A stretch of DNA of 64,000 nt from Ianthella basta (lineage: Eukaryota; Porifera; Demospongiae; Verongiida; Ianthellidae), in the NCBI GenBank assembly GCA_964019415.1, contig OZ025884.1:4161193-4225192 (forward strand), read 5' to 3'. Positions 1 to 10,620 of this stretch are shown here, piece by piece. Every line of letters starts with the position of its first letter. Within the stretch, counting starts at the first letter, position 1. The notes beneath the pieces are model-generated. The model was not told where the DNA came from. It saw only the letters and a list, made by a program, of their open reading frames with translations, and made no database searches. The position numbers and the translations under genes were made by a program.

Positions 1-283
1 CACAACCAAAACTGCTGACTGTGCATTATTTTGAATTCGGTTCCCTGTAATCACATTGGTCAGCGTGCTGCCAATAGGTGCGCAGTATTCTCATTGGTCA
101 GCCCTGAAGCCTGTTGTGACGTCATGGAGGCGTCTACTGAATACAATGGTGCTGTAGCCCGTTCCCAGAAGGATCAGTGACGTATGCAGGTGCTTATGGA
201 ATGCAAATGGCGTCGTTGCCGGAGAGGTCTGGGCTCGATATTGCTGCAGAAGGTTCGTTCCTGTTGCGCATTCACCATACTAT
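1..283 (+). repeat. 840-bp TIR element, 5'-truncated copy (window edge)
   Basis: This is the right-hand third of the ~840 bp element seen complete at 2089-2932 and 32760-33606. It ends in the same terminal sequence (TTGCGCA..CACCATACTAT). The left part lies outside the window. No coding function is assigned. Confidence 0.85.
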
Positions 284-288
284 GTAAT

Positions 289-390
289 ACATATAGTATG
301 GTAGGGAGGTCTATAGCCGATATATAGGACCAAGGCGCTTACATATTTACCGAGGCGTGAAGCGCCGAGGTAAATATGAGCGCCGAGGTC
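289..390. repeat. Palindromic joint element, truncated
   Basis: The left arm, the centre and part of the right arm match the ~141 bp imperfect palindrome that is complete at 1040-1180. It is cut at ~391 where the next 840-bp element begins. Confidence 0.75.
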
Positions 391-393
391 CTT

Positions 394-1034
394 GCGCCTT
401 TTGGCAGCACGCTGACCAATGAGATTACAGGGAACCGAATTCAAAATAATGCACAGTCAGCAGTTTTTGTTGTGCCCATGACTGGGTGCTGCACGGAGAG
501 TCTTGAAAACGCTTCTTTTCTGGCAGAACACCGACTTCGCTGCGGACTCGGAACTAGAGAGGGCAATTTTAATCACTTTTGAGAGCTTTCGACCATATCC
601 AGCTGGACTTTGTTTTCGTCATCTGAAGAAGTCGCTCAACGGACCGTGTCTGCGCATCTTCCATGCCACAGTTTCGCGCAACAGAGCCGGACTCAGTGCT
701 CGGTTCCTAGAATACGTCCCTTTACGCATGTATTGGTATCTTGTCTAACCGACTTACCTTCGTGCGACGATTTTTAGCAGTCGCGTTTTTTCTTGGAGCG
801 TCAAGATCCTCCGCAGCACTGATTGTCATGGCCACAGTGAAATGATAAGGCTGCTTCGCCTGACAGTACACACATTTGGCTCTGGTTTCATTATATTCCT
901 TCTTGATATCAGACCTCTTGCGCAATCAGAGCCCTGATATTGTGATATCAGATCTCTTTTCAGGTCTATATCACATATATAGGACCACCTGCTAATGCTT
1001 AAATCTCTATAGTTGCACAATCACCATACTATAT
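394..1034 (-). repeat. 840-bp TIR element, truncated reverse copy
   Basis: Reverse-complement copy of the element at 2089-2932. Its left terminus is intact at 1034 (CACCATACTATAT on the plus strand). Its right ~200 bp are missing, cut inside the CCAAT-rich stretch at 394. The antisense frame at 503-748 is open but is only the complement of the element's own short frame. Confidence 0.85.
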
Positions 1035-1039
1035 GTAAT

Positions 1040-1180
1040 ACATATAGTACGGTAGGGAGGTCTATAGCCGATATATAGGACCGAGGCGCTTACATATTTA
1101 CCGAGGCGCGAAGCGCCGAGGTAAATATGAGCGCCGAGGTCCTATATAGAGGCTATAGACCGACCTACCGTACTATATGT
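1040..1180. repeat. 141-bp imperfect palindrome (foldback joint)
   Basis: The two arms, each ~65-70 nt, begin ACATATAGTACGGTAG and are reverse complements with scattered mismatches. They meet at a GC-rich centre around GAGGCGCGAAGCGCC. A copy of the same 141 bp length occurs at 2936-3076, and a shorter one at 32498-32630. It sits directly between two 840-bp elements. Confidence 0.85.
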
Positions 1181-1183
1181 CTT

Positions 1184-2021
1184 ATATAGTATGGTGAGTG
1201 CGCAACAGGAACGAACCTTCTGCAGCAATATCGAGCCCAGACCCCTCCGGCGACGACGCCATTTGCATTCCATAAGCGCCTGCATTACGTCACTGATCCT
1301 TCTGGAACGGGCTACGGCATCATTGCATTCAGTAGACGCCTCCGTGACGTCACAACAGGCTTCAGGGCTGACCAATGAGAATACTGTGCGCCTATTGGCA
1401 GTACGCTGACCAATGAGATTACAGGGAACCAAATTCAAAATAATGCACAGTCAGCAGTTTTGGTTGTGGCCGTGACAGGGTGCTGGACGAAGAGTCTTGA
1501 AAACGCTTCTTTTCTGGCAGAACACCGACTTCGATGCGGACTCAGAACTAGAGGGGACGATTTTAACAACATTTGAGAGCTTTCGACGATATCCAGCTGG
1601 ACTTTGTTTCGTCATCTGAAAAAGTCGCTCAACAGACCGTGTCTACGCGTCTTCCACGCCATAGTTTCGCGCAACAGAGCCGGACTCAGTGCTCGGTTCC
1701 TAGAGTACGTCCCTTTACGCATGTATCTTGTCCAACTGACTTTCCTTCGTGCGACGATTTTGAGCGGTCGCGTTTTTTCTTGGAGCGTCAAGATCCTCCG
1801 CAGCACTGATTGTCACGGCCACAGTGAAATGGTAAGACTGCTTCGCCTGACAGTACGCACATTTGGCTCTGGTTTCATTACATTCCTTCTTGATATCAGA
1901 CCTGTTGCGCAATCAGAGCTTTGATATCGTGATATCAGACCTCTTTTCAGGTCTATATCACATATATAGGACCACCTGCCAATGCTTAAATCCCTATAGT
2001 TGTGCAATCACCATACTATAT
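1184..2021 (-). mobile_element. 840-bp non-autonomous TIR element, complete reverse copy
   Basis: The ends form a terminal inverted repeat of ~23 bp: ATATAGTATGGTGAGTGCGC.. at 1184 and the complement of ATATAGTATGGTGATTGCAC.. at 2021. There is no transposase. It belongs to the GTGCAACTATAGGG sequence subtype, together with the copy at 32760. The flanks are TA-rich, so the target duplication (probably TA/TATA) cannot be resolved. It is probably a MITE of unknown superfamily. Confidence 0.85.
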
Positions 2022-2026
2022 ATAAG

Positions 2027-2088
2027 ACATATAGTACGGTAGGTCGGTCTATAGCCTCTATATATGACCTCGGTCCTATATATCAGCT
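2027..2088. repeat. Palindromic joint, internally deleted
   Basis: Short version of the 141 bp palindrome: ACATATAGTACGGTAGG.. arm, then CCTCGGTCCTATATATC.., with the GC-rich centre lost. It links a reverse and a forward 840-bp element head to head. Confidence 0.7.
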
Positions 2089-2932
2089 ATATAGTATGGT
2101 GATTGCGCAACTATAGAGATTTAAGCATTAGCAGGTGGTCCTATATATGTGATATAGACCTGAAAAGAGGTCTGATATCACAATATCAGGGCTCTGATTG
2201 CGCAAGAGGTCTGATATCAAGAAGGAATATAATGAAACCAGAGCCAAATGTGTGTACTGTCAGGCGAAGCAGCCTTACCATTTCACTGTGGCCGTGACAA
2301 TCAGTGCTGCGGAGGATCTTGACGCTCCAAGAAAAACGCGACCGCTAAAAATCGTCGCAGAAAGGTAAGTCGGTTAGACAAGATACCAATACATGCGTAA
2401 AGGGACGTATTCTAGGAACCGAGCACTGAGTCCGGCTCTGTTGCGCGAAACTGTGGCATGGAACATGCGCAGACACGGTCCGTTGAGCGACTTCTTCAGA
2501 TGACGAAAACAAAGTCCAGCTAGATATGGTCGAAAGCTCTCAAAAAGTGATTAAAATTGCCCTCTCTAGTTCCGAGACCGCAGCGAAGTCGATGTTCTGC
2601 CAGAAAAGAAGCGTTTTCAAGACTCTCCGTGCAGCACCCAGTCATGGGCACAACAAAAACTGCTGACTGTGCATTATTTTGAATTCGGTTCCCTGTAATC
2701 TCATTGGTCAGCGTGCTGCCAAAAGGCGCGCAGTATTCTCATTGGTCAGCCCTGAAGCCTGTTGTGACGTCACAGAAGCGTCTATTGAATGCAACGGTGC
2801 CGTAGCCCGTTCCCGGAAGGAGCAATGACGTAATGCAGGCGCTTATCGAATACAAATGGCGTCGTCTCCGGAGAGGTCTGGCCTCGATATTGCTGAGAAG
2901 GTTCTTCCTGTTGCGCACTCACCATACTATAT
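2089..2932 (+). mobile_element. 840-bp non-autonomous TIR element, complete forward copy
   Basis: Complete unit with terminal inverted repeats (2089-2111 and 2910-2932; one mismatch). Inside, a short frame near 2215-2400 encodes KKEYNETRAKCVYCQAKQ-like residues (one CxxC), and a CCAAT-rich part with two TGACGT (CRE-like) sites lies at 2700-2830. No transposase is present. The CRE/CCAAT sites are seen in every copy, so they may be ordinary element sequence rather than a promoter. Confidence 0.85.
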
Positions 2933-2935
2933 AAG

Positions 2936-3118
2936 ACATATAGTACGGTAGGTCGGTCTATAGCCTCTATATAGGACCTCGGCGCTCATATTTACCTCGT
3001 CGCTTCGCGCCTCGGTAAATATGTAAGCGCCTCGGTCCTATATATCGGCTATAGACCTCCCTACCGTACTATATGTATTACATAGAACTCCCTACCGTAC
3101 TATATGTATTACATATAC
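2936..3118. repeat. 141-bp palindrome plus partial duplicate of its right arm
   Basis: The complete palindrome covers 2936-3076. It is followed by a second copy of the right-arm end (CCCTACCGTACTATATGTAT, ~3090-3118). The partial duplication suggests slippage or a second insertion. Confidence 0.75.
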
Positions 3119-3121
3119 TCC

Positions 3122-3135
3122 GTTGCCATGGCAAC
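3122..3135. promoter_or_regulatory. Perfect palindromic RFX X-box-like site
   Basis: GTTGCCATGGCAAC is a perfect 14 bp palindrome matching the RFX X-box consensus GTNRCC-N(0-3)-RGYAAC. It lies just outside the palindromic joint. No downstream gene is recognisable, so function is unproven. Confidence 0.35.
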
Positions 3136-4038
3136 TGCGCGAAAATATATCGCATAAACAAGCCAGTCAGGATATAACAGGAGGTAAGAAGCCTATATAT
3201 GCACGGGGGCGTATAAATTCTGTTATATCCCAGCCCAAATATGGAAGGTGTGAATGATAACAAGGAATTGTTACTGATAACAACGAAGGTGTCAAATCAC
3301 ACCATAGCACAAACACACAAAAGCAGCCACTTGCAGTCAGCTTTAATTTTGCGTGGCTTTGGGAGAGTCCACAAAGAATTGAAAAGGAGAATACCTCCCT
3401 CCATCACACTGCAACCAATGCACGCAAGCCAACAACGTAAAGCACTCCGTAGCCGAGCTAGATAAACCATGTACACAGTGCACAAATGAGAAACAGCAAG
3501 CTCGTGCACTAATTCGTACGCAAGGGCACTCAAACTCACTGCAGCAGTTGGAAAGCACTGTTTCAAGAAGAACAGAAAGTCAAGCAGTGAGCGCAAAGAA
3601 CCCTCGAAGGCTGAGAACGTCGCAGAAGCCTCAATCACTCCACTGGCTCCTTAGAGTGTTGCTCCAGTGGCTTAACTACAGGCAAAACTTCACAGTGCTT
3701 GCGAATTCAACAAAACTTGGCAGCCGTTCTTCGGATCTGCCGTCCTGGAAGAAGCCCGCCTCTCGAATAAGAGCCTAGATGCACTAGACGGGGTATCTAT
3801 CACTTGTACCACGTTGCTTCAGTGTATATGAATATTCATATCACTAGTTTGTTTGTTCACAGTTCAAGCAAAAACTGCTGCACAGTGACCACCAAACTCT
3901 CAAAGATTATGAAAAACAAATCAGGAAGTCTCCTCCATGGGTTGAATTCGCTTGTCTAGCTGTACTTGGGGAGATATCCTTTGATTTCCATTTTTTCTTT
4001 GTGGTCGATGGTCATTTTAACTATTACACAGTATTTTT
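3136..4038. other. No recognisable gene
   Basis: Unassigned sequence. A 113-codon minus-strand frame (3297-3638) has no motif I recognise and biased hydrophobic content, and overlapping plus frames are equally open. Nothing here can be supported as coding. Confidence 0.5.
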
Positions 4039-5340
4039 GGGGCGCCAAAGGCGCCCCTATATTGTTTCACTTTTAGGTATTCATATGGCTTCATGTTAGT
4101 AATGGACTATGTATGTATGTATATATATTTCGGGCATTTCAAGATGGCGGCGCCCAATGTCTACACTTTACAAGGCTCACAATCATCTATGTTCGCATTA
4201 CACCATCTATCTATCAAACTAAATTAGGACATAGGTACGCATGCGGGACATGACTGCTGCTAGCTCAATTTGTTTATTTTAGCGTGAACCGTGCGGTTTC
4301 ATCACAGTCTTCAGTGTTACCATGGTTACGCATGTGACAGCGTGTGATGTGCGCGTGATTCACAAGAAGAATTGTACAACAACACGGAAATCGAAGCACA
4401 AATCTGCTTCAATTGCGAAGCTAGTCGTTCCTGCTGGCAGCTAGACATTTACGCATGGCTTTAATACAGTTACGCTGTCATTCGCCAAAGCTCCACTCCA
4501 AGTGTTACGACATTTTAACAGTGTGTCACGGGGAAGTCACGTGACAATGGCTGCCAGTGAAGCTGGCAACGAGTCTTCTCAGCAAATCTTCGTGTGGCAA
4601 GTGAGCTTGTGGCACTGACGCACGACGAAGGTTTATTGCGAAAGGCAAGAAAAAGATCTAACTTTTCCATGTGAGCGCTTTCGATCAGATGCTTCTGCGA
4701 AGAGTTAGAGTGATTGATTGCTTATTGGCCCATACCCTTCGTTTCTAATTCAGCCTCTTTCTCACTTGCCACAACAACGATTTGTGCTATTTTACCGTAG
4801 TCACTAACGGCAATATATCTCGAAATAGAGAACGATTATTCACTATTTGTAAGTACACGTTTGTAGCACAAGGACAGGGGTTCAGATTGATGCCATGTTC
4901 GCACAATTCAGGCCCAATCTGGCAGAGAAAGGGAAGAGAATATGGAAGGTCAAAATCGGCCTGCACGGAAGCCATATGTTTACATATGGACATGTCCCAC
5001 ATGCGTATGTTTTTACATGGTAATACTAGTAAGAAACCTATTGAAAGACCCTCCTGTCAGATACAGCTCCAAATATCATGAAGACCGAGCAACGGAAATT
5101 TCAAGATGGGGGCACTCTGAGACAAGTTGCTATCGACTTACAACATTTAAGCATCCTCTATTGCATAGTACTTTTAAATGGTTAAAGCGGGATTAGCACC
5201 ATTTGTTCATTATAACATACCAACGCAAAGAATCAAATCGAAATTACACTATGGGCAGGTAACATGCTCTGAAATGTTCCTCCATTTACAACAGACCTTG
5301 CTAGCTGATGCTCTGCCTCTACCCCCATCTCTCTCACTCT

Positions 5341-5460
<120 letters not shown>

Positions 5461-5486
5461 ACGCATGCATGTTTGTGCATGTGTGT

Positions 5487-5536
5487 TAGGTTTAGGGTTA
5501 GGGTAGGAATAGCGTAACCCTAACCCTAACCCCAAA
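5487..5536. repeat. Inverted interstitial telomere-like repeats
   Basis: TTAGGTTTAGGGTTAGGG is followed, after ~10 nt, by AACCCTAACCCTAACCCC. The two tracts face each other (G-rich strand meets C-rich strand). Confidence 0.85.
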
Positions 5537-5540
5537 TGTA

Positions 5541-6165
5541 TGTGTGTCAGCTAGTAGCGGAGTCAAAGACCCTATTGAGTGGCAACTAATGATTGTTTAC
5601 CCTTAGTCAAACTATAAAGATGGAAGAGCCACAGGCAACTGTCTCACCCTTATTTGGACTCATCAATGTGGTTTACTAATTGTATGGCTAGCTGCTGTTT
5701 ATATTCACCACAAGTGAAATACTGTAATTGCTGAAAATGTCGTTGTGTAGAAACTTTCACGGCTGCCTCTGTCCATGAAAATTACACACACAAAAGTTCA
5801 TGTACAAAGAATATGCTAGCAATAAGTATAATAATCAAACCCATCAATCAATCGATCATCATGAAGGATTTTTATCCCCCATTCAGGAGGTCGCCCTTAA
5901 TACAAGCACGAGTTTTAAATGACAGAGCTAAATGTGTCTATACTAGCATACATAATAAGTACTAATGTAGAGTTATTCATAGCTATTCAGAGTTATTAGT
6001 CCATCTCCTTCTGGGTCTCCCTTGAGGGCATTTTCCTGGGAGCTCACCACATGATACACTTACTCTGTCACTCTACAAATACTCATCTCCTAAAACCTTT
6101 GCTTCCAATGCTGCTGCTGTCTCCTCACCAAATCCAACACTCCTTCCTGCTTCAATATACCCCTA
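5541..6165. other. No gene; includes a minus-strand RTE 3' tail
   Basis: Mostly unassigned. At ~5837-5910 the minus strand reads AAGGGCGACCTCC.. then GATAAA.. and a GATTGATTGA tail. This matches the 3' end of the RTE element at 9050-9113 and is a severely 5'-truncated relative in the opposite orientation. Confidence 0.55.
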
Positions 6166-6169
6166 ATAT

Positions 6170-7530
6170 CCTAATGTGGAGGATAAACAACAATGGAACA
6201 AGGATGGAGCCATGAGGCATGCCGCAGCACACAGTAGACCAGCCAGACATAGCAGTTGCCAATCTCACACTATGATGTCTGCCATCGAGGTATCCTCTAA
6301 ACCACATAAGTTCGGTTCACCACACACAATATTTCTCCATCTTTCTCAGGAGTGTGGAATGGTAAACCATGTCAAAAGCTTTACTGAAATCCAGCAGAAC
6401 AGTACCTACGAAGTCATCATTATCGAGTGCCTGCCTCCACTCCTCAGCTGAACTGATCAGGACCTCTTTAGTACTGTGTCCTGGCCGAAACCCATACTGC
6501 TCAGGATGCAAGATGCCATTTTCAGAGAGGCACGCAAATAGCTGGGTATGTACAAGACATTTAAAAACCTTAGAAACTGCAGGCAGTATGGAGATTGGCC
6601 TGAAGTCCTTAGCAGACTCAGCATCATTCAATTTAGGCACAGGAGTGGTGAAAGCCTTCTTCCATTCAAAAGGAGTAACACCAGTGGACAAGCTACAGTC
6701 AAAAAGAGAGGTTAAGGATTGAGTGATCCCACTTGCAGTAACACGTAGCATTTTGCCACTGATTCCATCAACCCCTATGGCTTTGTTTACATCAATGGAC
6801 AACAACAATTTTGACACCTCCTCTTCCGTTACAGAGCTAAATTGGAAAACCGACTCAGTGGTATGGATACCTGCACAAGGATCTTCAAGCAGGTCCCCAT
6901 CGCTGTTTGACAACATACCAGAGAAACGATTACTCAGAGCATCTACAATGGACTTGGGATCTGTGAGCTGGTCATCTTCGGTTTTCAATGATTGTATCTG
7001 TGTACTCTTTTTCCAAGGAGTCTGTTCATTTCAGCCCAAGCCTTCTTGCAAAGGGTATGTGGCTTGTTGGTTAGCTCAGTGAAGTAGTTCAGCTTGGCTT
7101 GACAGAGTTTTGGTGACACTTCATTTCTGGAGTCTTTTGTAGTGAGCCCAGTCAGCATCATTTCTCCTCTTCCTGGCCTTGGTACATTGGTAGATTCTTT
7201 TCCTCATAAGTATGCAGATTTCCCTAGTGATCCATAGAAGACTCTTATCTTTGACTCTGGTCTTCACTTGAGGTGCATGAGCATCTAGAATGCTGAGAAA
7301 CAAGGCCTTCCAGAACTCATCTTGAATCCATGTTTGGAAAACGGTCCATGATGTGCCATGGGGCAGCCTTCACCTACTGAACCAACTTGTCAAGGTTACA
7401 TATACCATAGCATCGCACCTGCCTAAATGTATGTACCTGTTTACAAGTCACATCATGAAGAACACCAAGAATCAATGCATGGTCACTGATGCCGCTCATG
7501 ACATGTCACCTAATCAAACAACTCTGGGTT
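6170..7530 (-). pseudogene. L2/CR1-like non-LTR retrotransposon: end of APE endonuclease and RT (3' half)
   Basis: The minus strand encodes, in order, the end of an APE-type endonuclease (GISDH motif at 7482-7496), a linker (7121-7303, HAPQVKTRV..PWIT-like) and RT (6317-6988). The RT frame shows KAIGVDGISGKML, FRPISILPAVSKVF, QYGFRPGHST and LLDFSKAFD, the first catalytic Asp region. Beyond 6317 the motif GMPHGSILVPLLF is readable, then homology stops at ~6170 before the YADD motif. Stops and frameshifts separate the parts. The N-terminal half is at 9114-9818; the RTE at 7545-9113 lies between. Clade (L2 versus CR1) is inferred from motif style. Confidence 0.85.
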
Positions 7531-7544
7531 AGTAGTAAACAGCA

Positions 7545-9113
7545 AGAGATTAGAATAGAGAGAAGGGAGGTGCATGGTGATAAGGGAGAGATCGGTGTAG
7601 AAAAAGTGAGGAGGACAGTGAGGAAGATGAAAAGTGGGAAAGCAGGTGGTGTATGTGGTATTCAGGTAGAGTGGTGAAGGCTGGAGGTTACACAATGGTG
7701 CAGTGGTTGAAGGAGGTTTAGAATGTGGTTTGGAGAAGTGGAAAGACCCCTCAAGAGTGGAGGGAGGCTATAATCATACCATTTTACAAGAAGGGGTGTA
7801 GGACAGAGTGCGGTAACTACAGAGGAATAAGCTTATTAAGTGTGGTGGGGAAGATTTATGCTAGGATTGTCAGTGATAGATTGAAGGTATTAACAAATGC
7901 GTTAGTGATGGATGAACAGGGGGGATTTAGAGCTTGCAGAGGGTGTATCGATCAAGTTTTTGCTGTGAGGCAGGTGTTTGAGAAGGTGATCGAGAAGGAC
8001 AAGGTAGTATATGCAGCATTCATAGATTTGGAGGAAGCCTATGATAGTGTAAGCAGAGAGAAGCTGTGGGTGGCTCTGAAAGATTATGGTGTGAGTGGAA
8101 AGTTGTTAGTAGCAGTTCAGAGTCTGTATGAAGATGGTTGGGCGAGAGTGAGAGTAGGAGGAAGGGAATCATCACGATTTCAGGTTAAGAGTGGAGTAAG
8201 GCAGGGCTGTCCCCTATCCCCGTGGCTTTTTAACATCTTTATTGACAGAATAGTGACAGAAGCAATAAAGAAGTTCTATGGCAGTGTACGGCTATCTACA
8301 GGGCAGTAGGAGGTATTATTATTTGCAGATGACCTGGTGATGCTGGCGGAAACTGAGGAAGCACTACAACACAATTTGCAGGAGCTGAATGAGAGATTGG
8401 ATGAATGGGGAATGAAGGTGAACTGGCAAAAGACGAGGGTTATGAGAGTTGGAAGAAAGCATGAGGTGTGTAATGTCAAAGTTAAGGGTGAGAGAATGGA
8501 ACAAGTAAAGGAGATGAAGTACTTGGGGACAATGGATCAGTAGTGATGGGAGTATGGACAGTGAGGTGGAGCAGAGAATAGGAATGGCATCGAGGATGGT
8601 GGGGGCAATTGGAAGCTCAGTGCTGGAAAGGAATGAATTGACAAAGGGGACAAAACTGAGGGTGGTGAATGCTACGGTGATTCCCATGCTGACTTATGGG
8701 TGTGAAGCATGGACACTGCAAGCAAGACATAAGGGAAGAATGCAGGCTACACAAATGAGAGTGTTAAGATGGATAGAGGGGGTATCAAGGTTAGAGAGGA
8801 TAAGGAATGTGGATCTTAGGGGCAGATTGAGGCAGGAGGGAGTTTTGGATCTTGTAAATAGACGGCAGCAGAAGTGGAAGCAAAGATTAGAGGAGATGAG
8901 CAGCGGTAGAGTGACAAAGATAGTGTATGATGGTGAGGTTCCAGGAAACCACCCTCGAGGAAGACCTAGAATGAGGTGGACTAATAATTTTGCTTAACTT
9001 TATATATTGTAAACTGAGCTATAACATTATTTTCTAGAAACTCCTGTTGTATTAGGGCGACCTCTCACATGGGAGATAAACCCTCATGTGCATTGATTGA
9101 TTGATTGATTGAT
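7545..9113 (+). pseudogene. RTE-like non-LTR retrotransposon, 5'-truncated, RT to 3' tail
   Basis: The plus strand starts in the pre-RT segment (MKSGKAGGVCGI, ~7630), then RT: GNYRGISLLSVVGKIYARI, EQGGFRACRGCIDQVF, AFIDLEEAYDSV, GVRQGCPLSPWLFN (7725-8306). After one UAG at 8307-8309 it resumes in the same frame with LLFADDLVMLAE (catalytic FADD). A frameshift at ~8545 leads to the thumb and C-terminal region (8554-8997, LTYGCEAWTL, RVLRWIEGVSR). A short 3' UTR ends in (TTGA)n at 9093-9113, typical of RTE. Few disruptions suggest it is among the younger elements here. It interrupts the minus-strand endonuclease. Confidence 0.9.
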
Positions 9114-9830
9114 CTCCTGAAGCTCCGGATATCGTCAGAGACATATAGTGCGACACCACCACCCGTGCTACCATTCACCATGTCTTTCCTAAAAGCTGAA
9201 AGCCAGCTACTTTAACCTCCATGTTTGGTGTGCTGGTGTTTAACCAAGTTTCACTGAGACCTAGAGTGAAGGCATATTTGTGTTGCTTCAGGAACAGACT
9301 GAGATCGTCCATCTTAGATAACATACTTCTGACAGTGAGATGAGAGACTGATAAGTTAGTTAGAATTGTGGGTGCAATTTTGTAACTGGACGAGCTGACA
9401 TCCAATCAGCATTGGACATATCTCCAGTGTCATTTGCACTCACACTGGTTTCCTCAGAACCAGCAAAGAAACTGTCAGACAAATGTGGTAGTGAGCAGGT
9501 AAAGCAGTAACAAGGATCCTCAAACTTTGCTAGCCTGAAATACACAGCATCAGGTTATAGTCACAGCTTTCATGAAATCATCCGTCACACTGGTCCTTTC
9601 TGGTTTGACCTGACTGCTCAACTACACACACCACAGGGAAACTTTACTCTGCCAGGACCTGGGTTGGATTCCATGCCACCCGAACGAAGCAGAAGGAAAG
9701 CAACAACAAGATAGAGAAACAGGTAGCAACAACCAACAAAACAGGCATTCGTGACCACAGATGACTGTCTAACTAAGAATAAGAGGGGTAATATCTTCGT
9801 TCTTATGTACTTGGTCACTCCACTGAGGTG
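9114..9830 (-). pseudogene. N-terminal half of the L2/CR1-like element: 2A-like peptide, PHD-like finger, APE endonuclease start
   Basis: Reading leftwards on the minus strand: a hydrophobic stretch (VGCCYLFLYLVVAFLLL), the 2A-like motif GGMESNPGP (9654-9680), a Cys-rich finger (PCGVC.., later CYCFTCSLPHLSDSFF, 9360-9545), then the endonuclease start (SHLTVRSMLSK, LGLSETWLN, 9175-9405) and GGGVALYVSDDI near 9140. Many stops and frame changes. Known family: several APE-type non-LTR elements carry a 2A peptide followed by a PHD-like finger. About 80-90 residues of endonuclease between here and 7530 are missing. Confidence 0.8.
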
Positions 9831-9839
9831 TGAAGGGCT

Positions 9840-10620
9840 ACACCGTGGTTGAATTTAGCAGGCTAAGAATGTTTGCAGATGGCACTTCTTTAACTATGGT
9901 GAATAGAAGCAAATGCAAACTAAAAAAATGCCTGATGAAAGACCTGCCTCGGATAAGTGAGTGGGTGCAGTGCAACAGACTAAGGCTTAATGTGAACAAG
10001 ACACAGTTCCTGGTACTAACCAGAAGGAAAAGAGCCATTGAGGTTGCTGATGGGAAAGTTGAGCTAGATGGTGAACTTCTGACTCGCAGTACCGAAGTTA
10101 AGTGTCTAGGGGTAGTTATAGACGATAAACTGTCCTGGAAGGCTGAAATCAACTCCACGAGAAGGAAAGCCTATGGTGGTTTGAGTAAACTGAAGTGCCT
10201 CTGTAATGTACTGCCAACTGGCTTAAGAAGAAACTGCACAATGCGCTGGTCCTACACCACCTTGAGTATTGCTCAGTGGTGTGGGAAGAGTGCTCAGTGG
10301 AGTTGAGGGCTAAGCTAGACAGAGTGCAAAACTACGGGTGCAACTGATTCTATCCAAACCCCAAGGACCGCAATTGATGAGATGCGTTCACCTAGCGGCT
10401 GGAAGACATTCCAAGTCAGGCGTGATCAAAGACGGCTTGTGTATGTTCACAGATGATGTCAACAACCAGGCGCCACCAGACCTTGTGAATCTTTTGCATA
10501 CAAACAAGGACTAACGAGTCATACAGCCTACATCCAGCATTGGCCATTTCACGGAGGAGTGGAACAAGGTACAGATAATCGATTGGCAATTGCCTTGAAG
10601 AGCTAACCTGGATGCGGAGA
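9840..10620 (+). pseudogene. L2/CR1-like RT C-terminal fragment
   Basis: It starts abruptly at the RT motif C region (MFADGTSL; the second catalytic Asp of FADD is Gly), then RLRLNVNKTQFL, KCLGVVIDDKLSW (9830-10306). In another frame it continues with ALVLHHLEYCSVVW-like and KLDRVQN-like residues to ~10620. Opposite in orientation to the neighbouring L2/CR1-like element, so a separate insertion. Not functional. Confidence 0.8.

Noticed and set aside
503-748. 81-codon antisense protein (KTLLFWQNTDFAADSELE..) repeated at 30556-30801
   Set aside because: It is the complement of the 840-bp element; conservation reflects element copies, and the sense frame is longer in the best copy.
3297-3638. 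113-codon minus-strand gene
   Set aside because: No motif, biased composition, overlapping frames equally open, no splice or promoter context.
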